Shown: positions 1 to 12,100 of the stretch, one piece after another | How the letters are laid out: each line of letters opens with the position of its first letter | Position numbering within the stretch: position 1 is the first letter of the stretch | DNA from: Ascaphus truei | Lineage: Eukaryota; Chordata; Amphibia; Anura; Ascaphidae | DNA length: 64,000 bases | Assembly: GCA_036426205.1 (NCBI GenBank) | Contig: CM071568.1 | Span: forward strand, 41,654,284 to 41,718,283 | Direction: 5' to 3' | The notes under the pieces: generated by a model | The model's input: only the letters and a program-made list of their open reading frames with translations | Database searches by the model: none | What the model was told of the DNA's origin: nothing | Position numbers and translations under genes: made by a program

Positions 1-132
1 ATCACAAGGAAAGAGAAGGTGAGAAGCCTCTGAGCTATTATTGACAAAAAACATCATTTATCAACGTCATATTGCATCTATTATGAAAAACTGCTACCTG
101 TACTTCCAATTCCATCAACTGAAACAAATTAA

Positions 133-496
133 GGCCCCGTTCACTCTGCTAGCTACGCAACGTGCGCGCGCACAATCGTCACTCTTGCATGTTTGGCAAT
201 GGGAGTTTTCAGACTTGAAACTACTCCCAGTGGCGAAAGACAGCGTTGACGCTGCTGCAACTCAGGGAGACAACTGAATTTGTGATTTTGTGCGGCAGCA
301 GTATCACGTGTACTTCGCCAGCCAATGAATGAAAACTCCACCTTCTTTTTCTCTAAATAGAGGATGACGTCTTCCTCTGTCCCGCTTACTGTCGGTTCAT
401 TCAGTCTGCTGGGGATGTTCACACATCGCCTAGCAGAGGCGCGCAACCGTGGACGCGCGCACGCAATGTCAGGTAGTAGGCAGAGTGAGCTCTGCC
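133..496. mobile_element. Harbinger-like MITE with TAA target duplication
   Basis: The left end GGCCCCGTTCACTCTGCTA and the right end around 470-496 are imperfect inverted repeats that share a GTTCACTCTGC-type core and a GTGCGCGCGC tract. The element is flanked by TAA at 130-132 and at 497-499. A GGC... terminus with a 3-bp TWA duplication is typical of PIF/Harbinger derivatives. It has no coding capacity. Family assignment is by inference; the boundaries and the TSD are read directly. Confidence 0.7.
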
Positions 497-591
497 TAAG
501 GCTTTTCTCTTGAAAACCAATCTACATATAGTAGCACAGGCCTTAGTCTCTCCAGACTGGATTTTGAAAATTCTCTGCTGATCGGTCTCCA

Positions 592-751
592 AAAATATTT
601 CAAAGTCCTGCAATTGGTGCAAAACGCCATTGCCCATTTTATAGGAAGCAAGGTCACATCTCGCCAGTATTACAAGATCTGCTCTGGCTCCCGGTGGAGC
701 AAAGCCTTTAAGGCTATCCACGGTCTTGCACCTCTTACCTTCAGAACTGCC
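592..751 (+). pseudogene. Degraded LINE reverse transcriptase C-terminus
   Basis: One frame reads VLQLVQNAIAHFIG, then about 20 diverged residues, then FKAIHGLAPLTF before a stop. This matches the usual C-terminal end of L2/CR1-like LINE proteins (a VQNAAARL...YKALHGLAP pattern). Neither RT nor endonuclease motifs remain. It is a short, old, 5'-truncated remnant immediately right of the first MITE. Confidence 0.5.
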
Positions 752-884
752 TGATCAGTAGCAGCTGAATCATGTGATTTAACTTCTTAAGTGCAAAGCA
801 ACACTGTACCTTCTTGTACACAGCAAAATATATGTCTTACTGTGGCATGGTGTCTTCCTCTGGAGTCATCAAACTTCAGGGAAA

Positions 885-1115
885 GTTAACTCCCCTCCTA
901 TGACTGGGTGGGATATGTGTCGATTGGATGATGGGGCATGTTAACATTTTTTGTAGATGCGCGGCGGGGGCGTTACAAAGCTGGTTGGCCCTCATTGGCT
1001 GAACCAGCTCATGTGCGCTGACATCATGTGATTTTGATTACATCAGGCAGGGGGTGGCCCGAGAAATTTCATGAATGAAAAGGGGGGCTCGGCATAAAAA
1101 GTTTGCTCACCCCTG
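885..1115. mobile_element. hAT-like element, right end only
   Basis: The right end GTTTGCTCACCCCTG reads as CAGGGGTGAGCAAAC on the other strand, a typical hAT terminal repeat. The interior has a CCAAT motif (inverted) and TGACATCA at 1019-1026. No left terminus or 8-bp TSD was found, so the left boundary is arbitrary. Confidence 0.4.
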
Positions 1116-1981
1116 GACTAAATACATTATTCACACCCTAATAGTGGTGCCCACTGGAAGCGTGCTGCTAGAGATTTGTCTTGTATTCCATTTGCACCTC
1201 TTGCGCCCCTGCTTTTTGTCTGTCCCCTAGCTACCATTGCTTTTTGGTGTAGTTCTGCACATTTTGCAGACTCCATTTTGTTTTCCGTATCTTATTATTT
1301 TTGTGTTACATTAAATTCCATCAGTTTTGATATATTTTGGTCTTCTGTCTTTTGTTGGTTTCCATGTTACATTTTACCTCCAAGGGTTCCATCCATCCTG
1401 ATAGCGGACTACTATGTTAAAGTGAGAAACTATATTGTGATAGCACTTGAATATGTGCATAATTCTTTCCATTTTTACTGCATGTAAATTGGGTATTTTG
1501 GCACACCCGCTCATTAATATTTGATATGTTACTGAATAAGGCAAATTGACAACAACAAAAAATTCAGGTAAAGAGTGGCAAAGGTTTTTAGTGGACAAAT
1601 CAGTTTTATGTGAGTTTCTTCAATCGGCCTCTAATTGGGTGCCTTCCCTCTTTAAATAGCTTTGCAGGGAAACCTGTGTGGAGAGCTTGAGCCCAGAACT
1701 GAGCAGGTTAATTTGGAGCAGACCGTCCTAATTAATCTTCTAAGCTGGCTTGTTATTACATTTAAAAGCCTAAAGCTCTCAGTGCTAGAGATCTCTAGGC
1801 CAGGGAGACACCCTGGACTGTTGTAGAGATCACACAGGGACTACTTCTCTCTGATCCAATGGGCCTAGTCCCCTAATCCATACATAGAATGGGGTGTAGT
1901 CAGTGCTCCCTATGGGAGTTAGGTCTGTTTTGTATGTTTTCCTTTAGACCCCGGCGTGCTCCAGTCAGGTATAGCCAATAG
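1116..1981. other. Intergenic, nothing recognised
   Basis: AT-rich unique-looking DNA. No exon-like ORF, RNA gene or terminal inverted repeat was seen. Confidence 0.5.
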
Positions 1982-2146
1982 TAGATGGAAGATGATGGTG
2001 GTCACTGCATAATGGAACTCAGCCAAATGGTAGTTAAAATCAGCTTTATTGGATTTATTGGTGCTGCATCTCGATCCAATAATGCTGATTTTAACTACCA
2101 TTTGGCTGAGTTCCATTATGCAGTGACAGCCATCATCTTACATCTA
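1982..2146. repeat. Foldback palindrome, 73-bp arms
   Basis: 1982-2054 and 2074-2146 are inverted copies, differing at about five positions, around a 19-base loop. Both arms contain CAGCCAAATGGTAGTTAAAA or its complement. A transcript could form a long hairpin. It is probably a MITE or foldback element; no TSD was identified. Confidence 0.75.
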
Positions 2147-2470
2147 CTATCTCTCTATCCCTCCCCTCAGTGTCTCTCCCTCCCCCCAGTGTCTCTCTCT
2201 CTTTCTCCCTCCCCCCACTGTCTCTCTCACTCCCCCAGTGTCTCCCTCCCTCCCTCTCTCCTCCAGTGTCTCTCTCACTCTCTCCCTCCCCCCAGTGTCT
2301 CTCTCACTCTCCTTCCAGCCATTGTGTGTCTCTTCCTCCCACCAGTGTGCCTCCCTCCCCTCAGTGTCTCTCTCCCTCCAGCCATTGTCTCTCCCTGCCC
2401 CCAGTCTCTCACACTCTCCATCTAGCCATTGTGTGTCTCTCCCTCCTGCCAGTCTCTCTCTGCTATTGAG
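2147..2470. repeat. CT-rich degenerate minisatellite
   Basis: Tandem variants of a CTCTCCCTCCCCCCAGTGTCT-like unit, 18-30 bases long, directly abut the palindrome. The ORFs across it in both strands are low-complexity artefacts rich in Ser, Leu and Pro or in Arg, Glu and Gly. Confidence 0.8.
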
Positions 2471-2552
2471 ACTTACCTTGACATTGGTTAGCGGGCTTGT
2501 CATTATTTGATCAAAGGATGCAACCAAAAGTCTCCTTTGTCTTACAGACAAA

Positions 2553-2842
2553 GGCCAAGCTTATAGTGCCGGTGACGCGACCGGGGACATCACCCGTCGC
2601 CGCTAGCGAAAGGTGTAATTCGCTTTCCGGCAACGTCGCGGGTGACCAGGTCTTCGATTGGTTCAGAGGCTGTCCCATGTGGCGACAGCCTCTGAAAAAT
2701 CAAATTTGACCGGCTTCAGAAATTCGCGCCGCCAGCGTTGCTCCCGACGCACCGTCGTGTCGCGCTTACTATAAGTGAACGCGGTGGCAGCAATACATTT
2801 GTTTTGCCGCTACGACGCGTCGCCGGCACTATAAGCGCAGCC
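2553..2842. mobile_element. GC-rich Harbinger-like MITE
   Basis: The termini GGCCAAGCTTATAGTGCC and, from the right, GGCTGCGCTTATAGTGCC are inverted repeats that continue into a GGYGACGCG tract. The right flank is TTA; the left flank is degenerate. It is the same family as 45739-46019. Confidence 0.65.
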
Positions 2843-2845
2843 TTA

Positions 2846-4222
2846 GGTTTCACTTTGTATATTTATTTGCCCATTTATTGTTAGCTCAATGGGAGAAGCA
2901 AAGGGATTCACGTTCTGTTTTTTTCTTTTTAAACAAGATGGTACCTGAACCTCAGTAGTACTGGAAGCCTTATAAAAAAGGATCAGGGAAAGTTGCAGCG
3001 CTAGGGAAAATAAAAGTAACCTGACTAGTAAACAGAAAGTTTGACAAGCAAAGACCAAACAGGATGGGTGGAATTTTATAGCCAAAGTAAAATGGCAGCT
3101 GGCCTCATGTACACGTCTTGTGTCTAGTGATGCGTCAGAATTTCGCTAATGCAATTTTAGCACCCACTACCTATGTCAGTTGTAAAAAAAATAACTAAAC
3201 AAAAAGGAATTATTTAAAAAAATTATATGTTTAAAATACTCATACAGTATGGCAGTTTGTATGGTGTACGATAAGTCTTGCTCCGATTTTAAATGTAGAT
3301 AGCCATTATACAAATTCCATTCCAGTTTTAAAACAAATCAGATTGGTGGTCACACAACCAAATGTCCACACCAAATAAAAGTTTCATTTTGTTAAACTGT
3401 GAAAATTCAGTTGTCACTCTAAGGGCATTATTCTTTAACCCTCTGAGTGTCTGATCTGAACCATGTGATCGCAAGGCGTAGCAAACACGTGCTAACAGAC
3501 AGGTCCCCCCATGGAGGGTGCTTCACGTCCGATTCGATCGCGTTCACCAGAGGTGATCACAATCACTCCCAAGAAAACAAGCATTTATAGTGAACCCCTA
3601 GAGTGCCCGTATTCATAACGTTAAGGGTACATAAAGGGGCACTTGAAGCGTAAAAGAGCAATAGTGCAGATATGGGCATTTGTGAGTTTCCATGCAATAG
3701 TTCCCCAATTGGCACAATATCGCACATTAATAACCCGCCAAGAGTATAAAGGTTCACATTTTACCTGTGCACTAAAAGTTGAAGTAGGTAAAAATGCTTT
3801 AGAAAGTGGTACAGATGTCGCAGGACTTACTGCCTTCAGTTGTCACTGCCAGAGTCGGTCGCTCCACTGAAGGATTAACACTGCAGTCTTGCTCCATCTG
3901 TAGTTTTATGGGTTTTTTAAGTGAAACTTCTTTGCCGGCACCAAATATCTTTCAATGAGACGGAAGTAGGTTATGGAAGTGTTATCAGTGCTGGCAGATG
4001 AGGCCGTCAGGCGACACAAGCGCAGAAGCTGCCCTCATAACACTTACCTCACCAACAGTTTGCGCATGCGCAGAGTCATCCACGGCAACCAGCACAAGCA
4101 CTGAAACCGGTGAAGGCGCTGAGGAGAGTGGCGGCGCGGCGCTTGACCAGAACCAGTCAGTTCCGCAGGCACATGCGCGGGGATGATTATGTACCTCCTA
4201 CGTGCCCGGTGCATGTGCATTA
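2846..4222. other. Intergenic, nothing recognised
   Basis: No coding exon, RNA gene or clear transposon terminus was seen. The ORFs here are short and lack any recognisable protein pattern. Confidence 0.45.
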
Positions 4223-4625
4223 TGCCCGTAATATAGTGGGGGGGAGCGCGCGGCAGTTATAGTTGGCTGTGGTTAGCCAGCCATTGTATGCTAGGGCCGC
4301 GTGCGCACGGCAGTGAGCATGGAGCCGGGCAATTGGGAGGAAGACTCAGAAAAGTAAGTATTTGCGTCGCTACCGCAATGTATATGTATATATATGTGTG
4401 TATGTGTGTTTGTGTGCACAATATTAATAAATAATTTATTCTCACAGCATGTCTTTTTTTTTAATATACATACACACACGCATCTTCCCCAGTGACACAC
4501 AAACACACAGTGACACACACACAGTACCTTCACAACAGCACGGACCGTACACACAAAAAGTGTGCGTCACGTGCACGAGCGTTTGTACAGGTACGCACGC
4601 CCGCCCGCCCACTATATTACGAGCC
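4223..4625. mobile_element. Harbinger-like MITE, TTA target duplication
   Basis: The ends GCCCGTAATATAGTGGG and CCCACTATATTACGAGCC are inverted repeats, followed inward by G/C-rich tracts. TTA flanks both sides (4220-4222 and 4626-4628). The interior holds a TATG/TG microsatellite (about 4378-4420) and CA-rich DNA. The first base of the left end is T where the family has G. Confidence 0.7.
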
Positions 4626-4725
4626 TTAGAAGCCGGTAGCACAGACATGCGCAGAGCAACTCCTAACCGCCTGAGTTAATATTCTTGAATAGTTTAGTTG
4701 GCTTATATTGTCATCGCATTCTAGG

Positions 4726-4731
<6 letters not shown>

Positions 4732-4770
<39 letters not shown>
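4732..4770. repeat. (CA)n microsatellite
   Basis: An uninterrupted CA dinucleotide run of about 19 units. Confidence 0.95.
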
Positions 4771-4772
<2 letters not shown>

Positions 4773-5059
4773 GCATTACCCACACACTCTGAATTTATAA
4801 TAAAAAAAGGCAGAAGTGAAAAACATACAAGGTATGTAAACATGTAACACATGAATTTAAATGGGTTCCAATAATATAGTCACTGTAATGATTAAAAAAA
4901 AAAAAAAAAAAAGGGGGTGTGCCGAGCACGCACCTTTGATATCAAACTTCTTTGCATTTTAACACTAAAATTGTATTTTTATATTTATGTTTTTGATTAA
5001 AAGTACCAAATATACGCAATTTTTTGCGAAATATCAGGAAGCACCCATACATATTTTGT

Positions 5060-5419
5060 TCTCCAATGCAACTACAACACACACCACTGCGAAATGCTCA
5101 AAGAACTAGATTGGCCATCACTTGAGTCTAGGCGCAAAGTTCACCTTTCCTGTCTTGCCTTCAAATACTTTCTGGGCAAGCTACCCAGCTACCTGAACAA
5201 GCTCCTCACCCCTACCACATGCAGCACCTATCATCTGAGATCTGACTCCAAAAGACTGTTCATGGTCCCAAGGCTCAACAAAGTGTCCGGCCGCTCCTCC
5301 TCTTACCGTGCACCCCACAACGGGAACAACCTACCCCACAGTCTCACAGCCGCCCCCAGTCTACGTTCTTTCAAAACTAAAGCTGTCTCACACTGTAATC
5401 TGTAACTGTTACATACGCC
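5060..5419 (+). pseudogene. 5'-truncated L2-type LINE, RT C-terminus
   Basis: The reading frame from 5094 to 5405 (starting MLKELDWPSLESRRKVHLSC) is nearly identical to the C-terminus of the large L2 element at 45140-45486 in this window. The 3' tail is cut at CGCC (5416-5419), where an LTR sequence begins. The rest of the same tail resumes after CGCC at 14524 and again at 21668, so an LTR insertion split one L2 copy. Confidence 0.8.
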
Positions 5420-5494
5420 TGTAACGGGTATTCCCCCCCCCAATCGCAGAAATAGTGTGGGGTGCAAGGAACATACGGTGTTACCATAGGTGTG
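5420..5494. mobile_element. LTR1 terminal fragment
   Basis: The first 75 bases, starting TGTAACGGGTATTCC, match the LTR ends at 7617, 12579 and 21543. The match stops after GGTGTGGTGCT and unrelated sequence follows. It lies directly against the CGCC target site in the L2 fragment. Confidence 0.75.
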
Positions 5495-7445
5495 GTGCTG
5501 GCCCAGTTCTGGGAACACACACTGATGGGTGTCCATGTAAGATGGCCCAGTTCAAGTACTGTAGTGCACAGAAATAAATTCATTTAAAAAATACATTGTC
5601 CGTTGACATAGAAATACGTTTCCTTAATATATGTCTGTGTCTACATTAATGAGTTTAAAAAATGAGGCTGTACCTTTTGGTGTAGGAGAAATTCCCCCTG
5701 GGAATTTAGGTTCATCCCCTCCTGAGGGTCCCTTTGATAAAAACAGAAGAACTCGAGCATTACTGGGTACTCAAAAATATTAAGCAGGTGTTACTATTTC
5801 CCATAGTACCATCATGAAAGTTTTCCGTAGAGAGTTCTCCCTGGACAATTTATGGATCCCACCGATATTTTCTACCTCCGTTCTTGAAAGTGGGGGTAAT
5901 TGTGTATAAAGCATCATACCTTATCCCATACACCTCCCCCCCCCTCCTCCCCCCCTGTATTGCTTGGACACAAAGGGTTGGAAGAATACAGAGGAGTACC
6001 AGCATTTAATGTTGAATGAATTAAATGTTTTTTTAAATGTTTTAATATCTCATGCTACAGTATGTGTTGAGTAATATTCTAGATCTTCCCATTATAAGGG
6101 GCAACTCATGCCCTGGTGTCCATATGTTTACAAACCACCAAGCCCCATATTCAACATACTGTTAAGTTACTTCCCAGAGCTGGAGAAGAGATCAGCTCCA
6201 TTCAAATGAGTGAGTTTAAAATCTTCTCCAGCACATGGAAAAGGCTTCATAGCATATTGAATAAAGCGCTAAATCCCCTGCGGGACAGCGTTTGAATGTG
6301 TGCATGTGAATACATCCCTGTGATATTTACTAGTTCGTTGCTCACAACGGTGGGCTTGTGGTACGATATACAGACTGTTTTAGGAGAAGAGGGAGGAGGT
6401 TTCCCGGTTTAATGCTAAGGGATTACCCGAATAAACCTCATTTTATTCCACCGCCTTGTTTTGCCTGGTGAAAGACCCCTGTATACATTTGTTAAACGTC
6501 CTGGTCTCCCGTGACACCGTTCACTGTGTGTTTATTGTGTCTGTTTCATAGGTTTATCACTCGAGTCTGTCATCCAACCATACACACGTCCGTCCCTTGC
6601 TTTCTCTCCTCTTTTACCAAATCGTACCACACAATGGGTGGGCACTTCTAATTCTCACGCATAGGACTCTGCTCACACTCTTATTTCCGACCATGATTGC
6701 TCACCTGTTTTGTATAGGGTGACATAGGTCCAGATGGAGGAGTTGGGACATGTGGCCAGAGATTGCTCTTGGTTCCTGGTGGTTTCAGTCCCGAGCTGAT
6801 AGCCTGTTCAACACTGGAAGGGGGTGGAAACTATGAGCAAACAGCACCAAGCGCACCTGTTTCAACTCATTTTTACCCGTCTCTGCTGCTTAAAGTTGCT
6901 ACAGTCTTTCCAGCTACATGGGTATTTGTGACACAATAACCCGTGTCCCCCAGGCGGTCTATGTGCTCCTGCTCTTGCCCGTTACCGTTAGCTGTGCAAA
7001 TGAAGCACATAAAAGAGAAACCAGAGGTGCATTGTTAAAACGCCCTGTGCCCTCCGCACCGTTTGGATAACGTTTCCTTGTGGATGCTCTCACCTTGAGC
7101 TGCTGCTCGGCTGAGTGGTGCTGTGAGCCCAGGAGACGCAGCCAATCTCATCTGCTCCATCGGAGCAATCCGGGCTTCCATCGCACCTCTGTGAGGCCTC
7201 AATGCAAATGCCAGAAGCTTTACAATGAAACTGAGACATCTGACAGCCCCAGCGGGCGGGAGACAGCGGCGAGGGGGCTGTGCCTACCCCACGAGGAGAA
7301 CGAAGAGGGAGAAACGGAGTGATTTAAAGGGGGGCCAAAAAAGAGGACTTTCATCCTGACTGCTTCGCGTGGCAACTGCAAAGTGACCTTTGTAAGACAC
7401 TGAGTCCGAGCGGGTTATTCGTGAGTTTCCCCTGTGACAAACCAA
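5495..7445. other. Intergenic, unresolved
   Basis: No recognisable gene. It contains a poly-C tract near 5936-5955. A CpG-richer patch at 7080-7320 has an 80-codon ORF with no visible family signature and is not called. Confidence 0.4.
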
Positions 7446-7471
7446 GCGATATGTATGTATTTGTGTATGTA

Positions 7472-7506
<35 letters not shown>

Positions 7507-7616
7507 ATGTATGTGTATGTATGCATGTATGTGTGTGTATGTATGTATGTACTGTATGTATATATGTGTGTGTATGTGTGTGTATGCATGTATGCATGTA
7601 TATATATATATATATA
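7446..7616. repeat. (TATG)n/(TG)n/(TA)n microsatellite
   Basis: A compound TATG, TG and TA array. LTR1 begins inside its final TA run. The long Tyr/Cys/Val and His/Thr ORFs on both strands are artefacts of the repeat. Confidence 0.95.
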
Positions 7617-9102
7617 TGTAACGGGTATTCCCCCCCCCCAATCGCAGATATAGTGTGGGGTGCAAGGAACATACGGTGTTACCTTAGGTGTGGTGCGTTA
7701 CCTGTTGGCTCGCAGGAGGGCTGAGCTTCCGCCACGGGGAACCTGGGGCAATTATACTAGGGGTAACCACTTACTCAATTCAGCGCCTCCACCTGCGATG
7801 GCTCCCACCAGAGGGGGAGTGGTTCCTCGCAGGACAATCAATAATAACATACACGGTGAGGTAAAATAACTAAGGACTTTACTTATGAACATATAATGAT
7901 AACCTGTGTCTCTCTCACGGTGAGACACTAACAGTGACGTCTCGCAGGACGATTCCCAAACACTAGGTGATCCCACCCAGTGTCCCAAGAACCCCACCCA
8001 ATGTCCCGTACTCCTACAGAGATAGTCAATGGGTGACTGCGCAGTCACTAAGAACCTCTAGGCCTGTTGGTGCACATGTGATGGTACACTGGCGACACAC
8101 TTTATTCGAGCTCGGCTAGTCCCACGAATTCGGGTATACCCGGGTGTATTGAGGTTTGTGACTGTTTTCTGCCCGAGTGCATTGAGGTATTTTCCAGTCA
8201 GGGATTGAAGCATTTTATTCCCGCTGGCTGCAATACTGCACAGTATATATATATATACTGCATTACAATTCATGAATTTATGCCATCTGGTAGACACGCG
8301 AAGCATTGCAGCCTATTAAATCCTAATCATTATCATTTAACAGATCAGCCGCCCATCAGCCAGGCATGAACCCAGGCTGGGAAGGCAAATGCAACGGGGC
8401 TTGTCAGAGGTGAGGAGCGGCGCATTCCAGGTATCTGCCAGGTACATACCGGGTATTTGCTCGAATAAAGTGTGTCGGTGCAGTATAATACCTGCCGAGC
8501 ACTCCGGTGCTCGGGTCAGCAACAAACTTCTCAAAGGGTCAGACGTGTGATAAATCCGTCTGCTCCAACCGAACTCCTTGCACGTGCGGACCGCTAGGGG
8601 GTCCCACTCTGGAATCGTCTCTGCGGACCCCAACGTGGGTCCGAACCGCTTCACAGGAACCGCAGCGTCTGCTGTGTCCCTGTCTAATCTAAGTGGTACT
8701 ACCGTGACAGGAATCCTAACCTAGGGCCTGTCCCTGTAGTACAGCAACCTGTAGTGGCTTGGGGAACTCCTAGGGCCTGCAGGGGTAATGACCTGTCCCA
8801 CTCCCCCAACTACCCAAGTCCCTTCGGTAAGTGATCTGGAATGGACTAGAGTACTCTTCCATGCAGTACTTGGGCGTCTACCTACTGTTGGCTAGCCTAG
8901 TGCAGATCCTCTCCAGAATTCCTGACCTCGTTAACAGGCTATCCCTTCAGGCATCCTACCCCTAGCGCTACCTCAAGGTGACTAGAACAGCTATAGCCCT
9001 TCTCCAGACCCACTACTCTCTGACTAGTCCCAGCGCCTACAGCAGCAAGCTGTAGCTCAAGGGGAGGGGGGTCTCCAGGAGCCACGGGAGCTCCAGGCTA
9101 CA
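7617..9102 (-). mobile_element. LTR1, 3' copy, with internal deletion and nested MITE
   Basis: It begins TGTAACGGGTATTCC and ends GGAGCTCCAGGCTACA (plus strand). It matches 12579-13588 through most of its length, then jumps at AGCTGTAGCTCA directly to the last 50 bases of the LTR, so about 0.9 kb present in the full copy is missing. The polypurine tract lies immediately right, so on the minus strand this is the 3' LTR. A 397-bp MITE is inserted at 8087. Confidence 0.75.
8087..8483. mobile_element. TA-target MITE nested in LTR1
   Basis: Subterminal inverted repeats CGACACACTTTATTCGAG (8093-8110) and its complement (8460-8477) bound the element. TA lies on both sides (8085-8086 and 8484-8485). 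The other LTR1 copy near 13029 reads straight through GATGGTATAATACC and is a precise empty site. The TA duplication suggests a Tc1/mariner-type mover. No ORF. Confidence 0.9.
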
Positions 9103-12100
9103 CTCTCCCCCTGGTGAAACTCCAACGACCTCGCTTGGATGGCAGACATAACCTGGTACACAATTATACAATGAAAATGCAGGGCATATGTACAATCTAT
9201 CACTGGTGACTTTAGACATCAGGTTACAATACAGTTCACATACCATACCCGAGGCCAGCCGAGCGTCAGCTGTTTGCTGAGACCATTCGTGGGGTGCCCC
9301 TAACTGATCAAGTGGGGGTACCTCACTTTTGCGTCCGTGAGCCTCCCCCAGAAAAATTTCTTGAAGAGCACACCGGAGGGCAACAGTCACTGGTTCCTCG
9401 CTACTTCCTCCCCCTGGTGGAAGGAGTAGCACCATGTCTCTGAAGCAGACCTTTACCCGGTCACCCGCGGCATGGATGCGGTAGACCAGGAGGCCAGGAC
9501 CTTTTCCGCGGTCCACTACTTGGCGAATGGCACGCTCCTTTTTGGGCTTAAGGGAGGCAATTTTTACTAAATCCCTCGCCACACAGTCCTTGTCCCTACG
9601 TACTTGCGAGGCTTCCGCTGGGAAGCGAGCAATGGACAATGTCTCTTTCCTCAAAGTCTCTGTTTCACCTGGCAGGGGGTAAAGGGTAGATACCTTACCA
9701 CTGTGGTGATTCACGGTAGCCCACAGGTCCTCGGGGACACTGTCAGTTCCCACCTCGGCTGTCTTGGGACCTGCCCCCGGCACTTCTGGGACAGTCCACT
9801 TATTGGCTTGAAACTCGGGAGCGTTGGATCCCAGTCCTGGGACCATTTGAGTCGGAGCGCACGGGCTCATACTCAGTTCAGGAGCCGTAACTCTGGCCTT
9901 TTTCACGGCCACCTCCATCGGAGCCTGTGGGGGGCAAGGGGGTTCCTTACCACTCTGCGGGCTTGCGATGGTTTTCTCTTCTTGTGGAACACTGTCAGGT
10001 ATCTCTGTAGTAGGCCGGGCTGTCCATTGTAGGGCACACGGGCCCACAGCAGGGTCCGCAACATCGGGACACACTTCCTCTAGGGCACACGGGCCCACAG
10101 CAGGCTCTGCATTCGCCGAGATAGTGTGTTCATTGGTGTCACTAAAGTGGTCCGCCGGCAGGCGCATCACCACAAGTGACGGGTCACTGGATTCACTAGA
10201 AGAAGGTGGGGGTATATACACCTTATCCTGTGATTCCTCTGTCTCACTGCTGGGGTGGTTCGCCGGTAGGCGCATCGCCACCGATAGTTCGTCTTTTTCC
10301 ATAGCTGGCTGGGCCTCAATCCTTCCCTCTTGGTTGCAACGGGGGACTAGGGCAGCCTTGTCTGTCAGCTCCTCCACCTCCGTGGTTGAGGTAGAGCCAG
10401 TAACAGCATCTTCATCTCTGGGTTCTGCCATCTGAGATTCCTGCTTGGGATTCCCTGCGCCTACGCGTCCCTGCGCATGCGCAACAGTGTCCTCAATGGC
10501 GGCGCCCTGCTTGTCCGGCCGCCGGGACCTTAGAGACGCGATCGCGGCCTTAGCAACCGCCCGATCGCGTCCCCGGCAACCGGCCGCAGGCAGGAGAAGC
10601 CGCGCTGCTCCCTGCTCCAGCCCCCACCCTTGGAAGCAGCCGTCGGGTCCGTCGGCACCCGCGACCGAGCTGCTCAAGGGGAGGGGGGTCTCCAGGAGCC
10701 ACGGGAGCTCCAGGCTACACTCTCCCCCTGGTGAAACTCCAACGACCTCGCTTGGATGGCAGACATAACCTGGTACACAATTATACAATGAAAATGCAGG
10801 GCATATGTACAATCTATCACTGGTGACTTTAGACATCAGGTTACAATACAGTTCACATACCATACCCGAGGCCAGCCGAGCGTCAGCTGTTTGCTGAGGC
10901 CATTCGTGGGGTGCCCCTAACTGATCAAGTGGGGGTACCTCACTTTTGCGTCCGTGAGCCTCCCCCAGAAAAATTTCTTGAAGAGCACACCGGAGGGCAA
11001 CAGTCACTGGTTCCTCGCTACTTCCTCCCCCTGGTGGAAGGAGTAGCACCATGTCTCTGAAGCAGACCTTTACCCGGTCACCCGCGGCAGGGATGCGGTA
11101 GACCAGGAGGCCAGGACCTTTTCCGCGGTCCACTACTTGGCGAATGGCACGCTCCTTTTTGGGCTTAAGGGAGGCAATTTTTACTAAATCCCTCGCCACA
11201 CAGTCCTTGTCCCTACGTACTTGCGAGGCTTCCGCTGGGAAGCGAGCAATGGACAATGTCTCTTTCCTCAAAGTCTCTGTTTCACCTGGCAGGGGGTAAA
11301 GGGTAGATACCTTACCACTGTGGTGATTCACGGTAGCCCACAGGTCCTCGGGGACACTGTCAGTTCCCACCTCGGCTATCTTGGGACCTGCCCCCGGCAC
11401 TTCTGGGACAGTCCACTTACTGGCTTGAAACTCGGGAGCGTTGGATCCCAGTCCTGGGACCATTTGAGTCGGAGCGCACGGGCTCATACTCAGTTCAGGA
11501 GCCGTAACTCTGGCCTTTTTCACGGCCACCTCCATCGGAGCCTGTGGGGGGCAAAGGGGTTCCTTACCACTCTGCGGGCTTGCGATGGTTTTCTCTTCTT
11601 CTGGAACACTGTCAGGTATCTGCGGTGCTTCACCTGACACCACGACAGAGCTGACTGTTCTCTTCAACTGAACGGTAGGTGGTAGATACTGGTCCTCTCG
11701 CACGGCTGGACAGCTTTCTTCTAGGGGGGACACCTCCCCCTGTGATTCCTCTGTCTCACTGCTGGGGTGGTTCGCCGGTAGGCGCATCGCCACCGATGGT
11801 TCGTCCTTTTCCGTAGCTGGCTGGGCCTCAGTCCTCCCCTCTTGGTTGCAACGGGGGACTAGGGCAGCCTTGTCTGTCAGCTCCTCCACCTCCGTGGTTG
11901 AGGTAGAGCAAGTAACAGCATCTTCATCTCTGGGTTCTGCCATCTGAGATTCCTGCTTGGGATCTGGGACAGTAGCCACCAACGGCACGGGTTGCAGGGT
12001 CGGCGCCCTGCAGCAGCCACATAAGCGTCCCCAGGCCAATTTACAACATGAGCAGTCACCCTGGTTACAGAAACATTCCAGACACCCATCCTCGTTCGCG

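Larger units (their letters stand above)
9055..11619. repeat. Tandem partial duplication inside the LTR1 element, 1617-bp offset
   Basis: 9055-10002 and 10672-11619 match almost base for base at a constant offset of 1617. They comprise the last LTR bases, the polypurine tract and the C-terminal half of the ORF. Beyond 10002/11619 the copies diverge for 100-230 bases, then match again up to the CTTGGGAT motif at 10443/11955 with a shorter offset. This implies two diverged variants joined by recombination, or an assembly join. Confidence 0.85.

Noticed and set aside
2147..2551. Ser/Leu/Pro and Arg/Glu/Gly ORFs
   Set aside because: Products of the CT-rich minisatellite, without independent codon signal.
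7080..7322. 80-codon ORF in a CpG-richer patch
   Set aside because: No family resemblance, no splice context and no conservation evidence available.
7284..7724. Overlapping ORFs rich in Tyr/Cys/Val and His/Thr
   Set aside because: Translations of the TATG/TG microsatellite; every frame and both strands are open.
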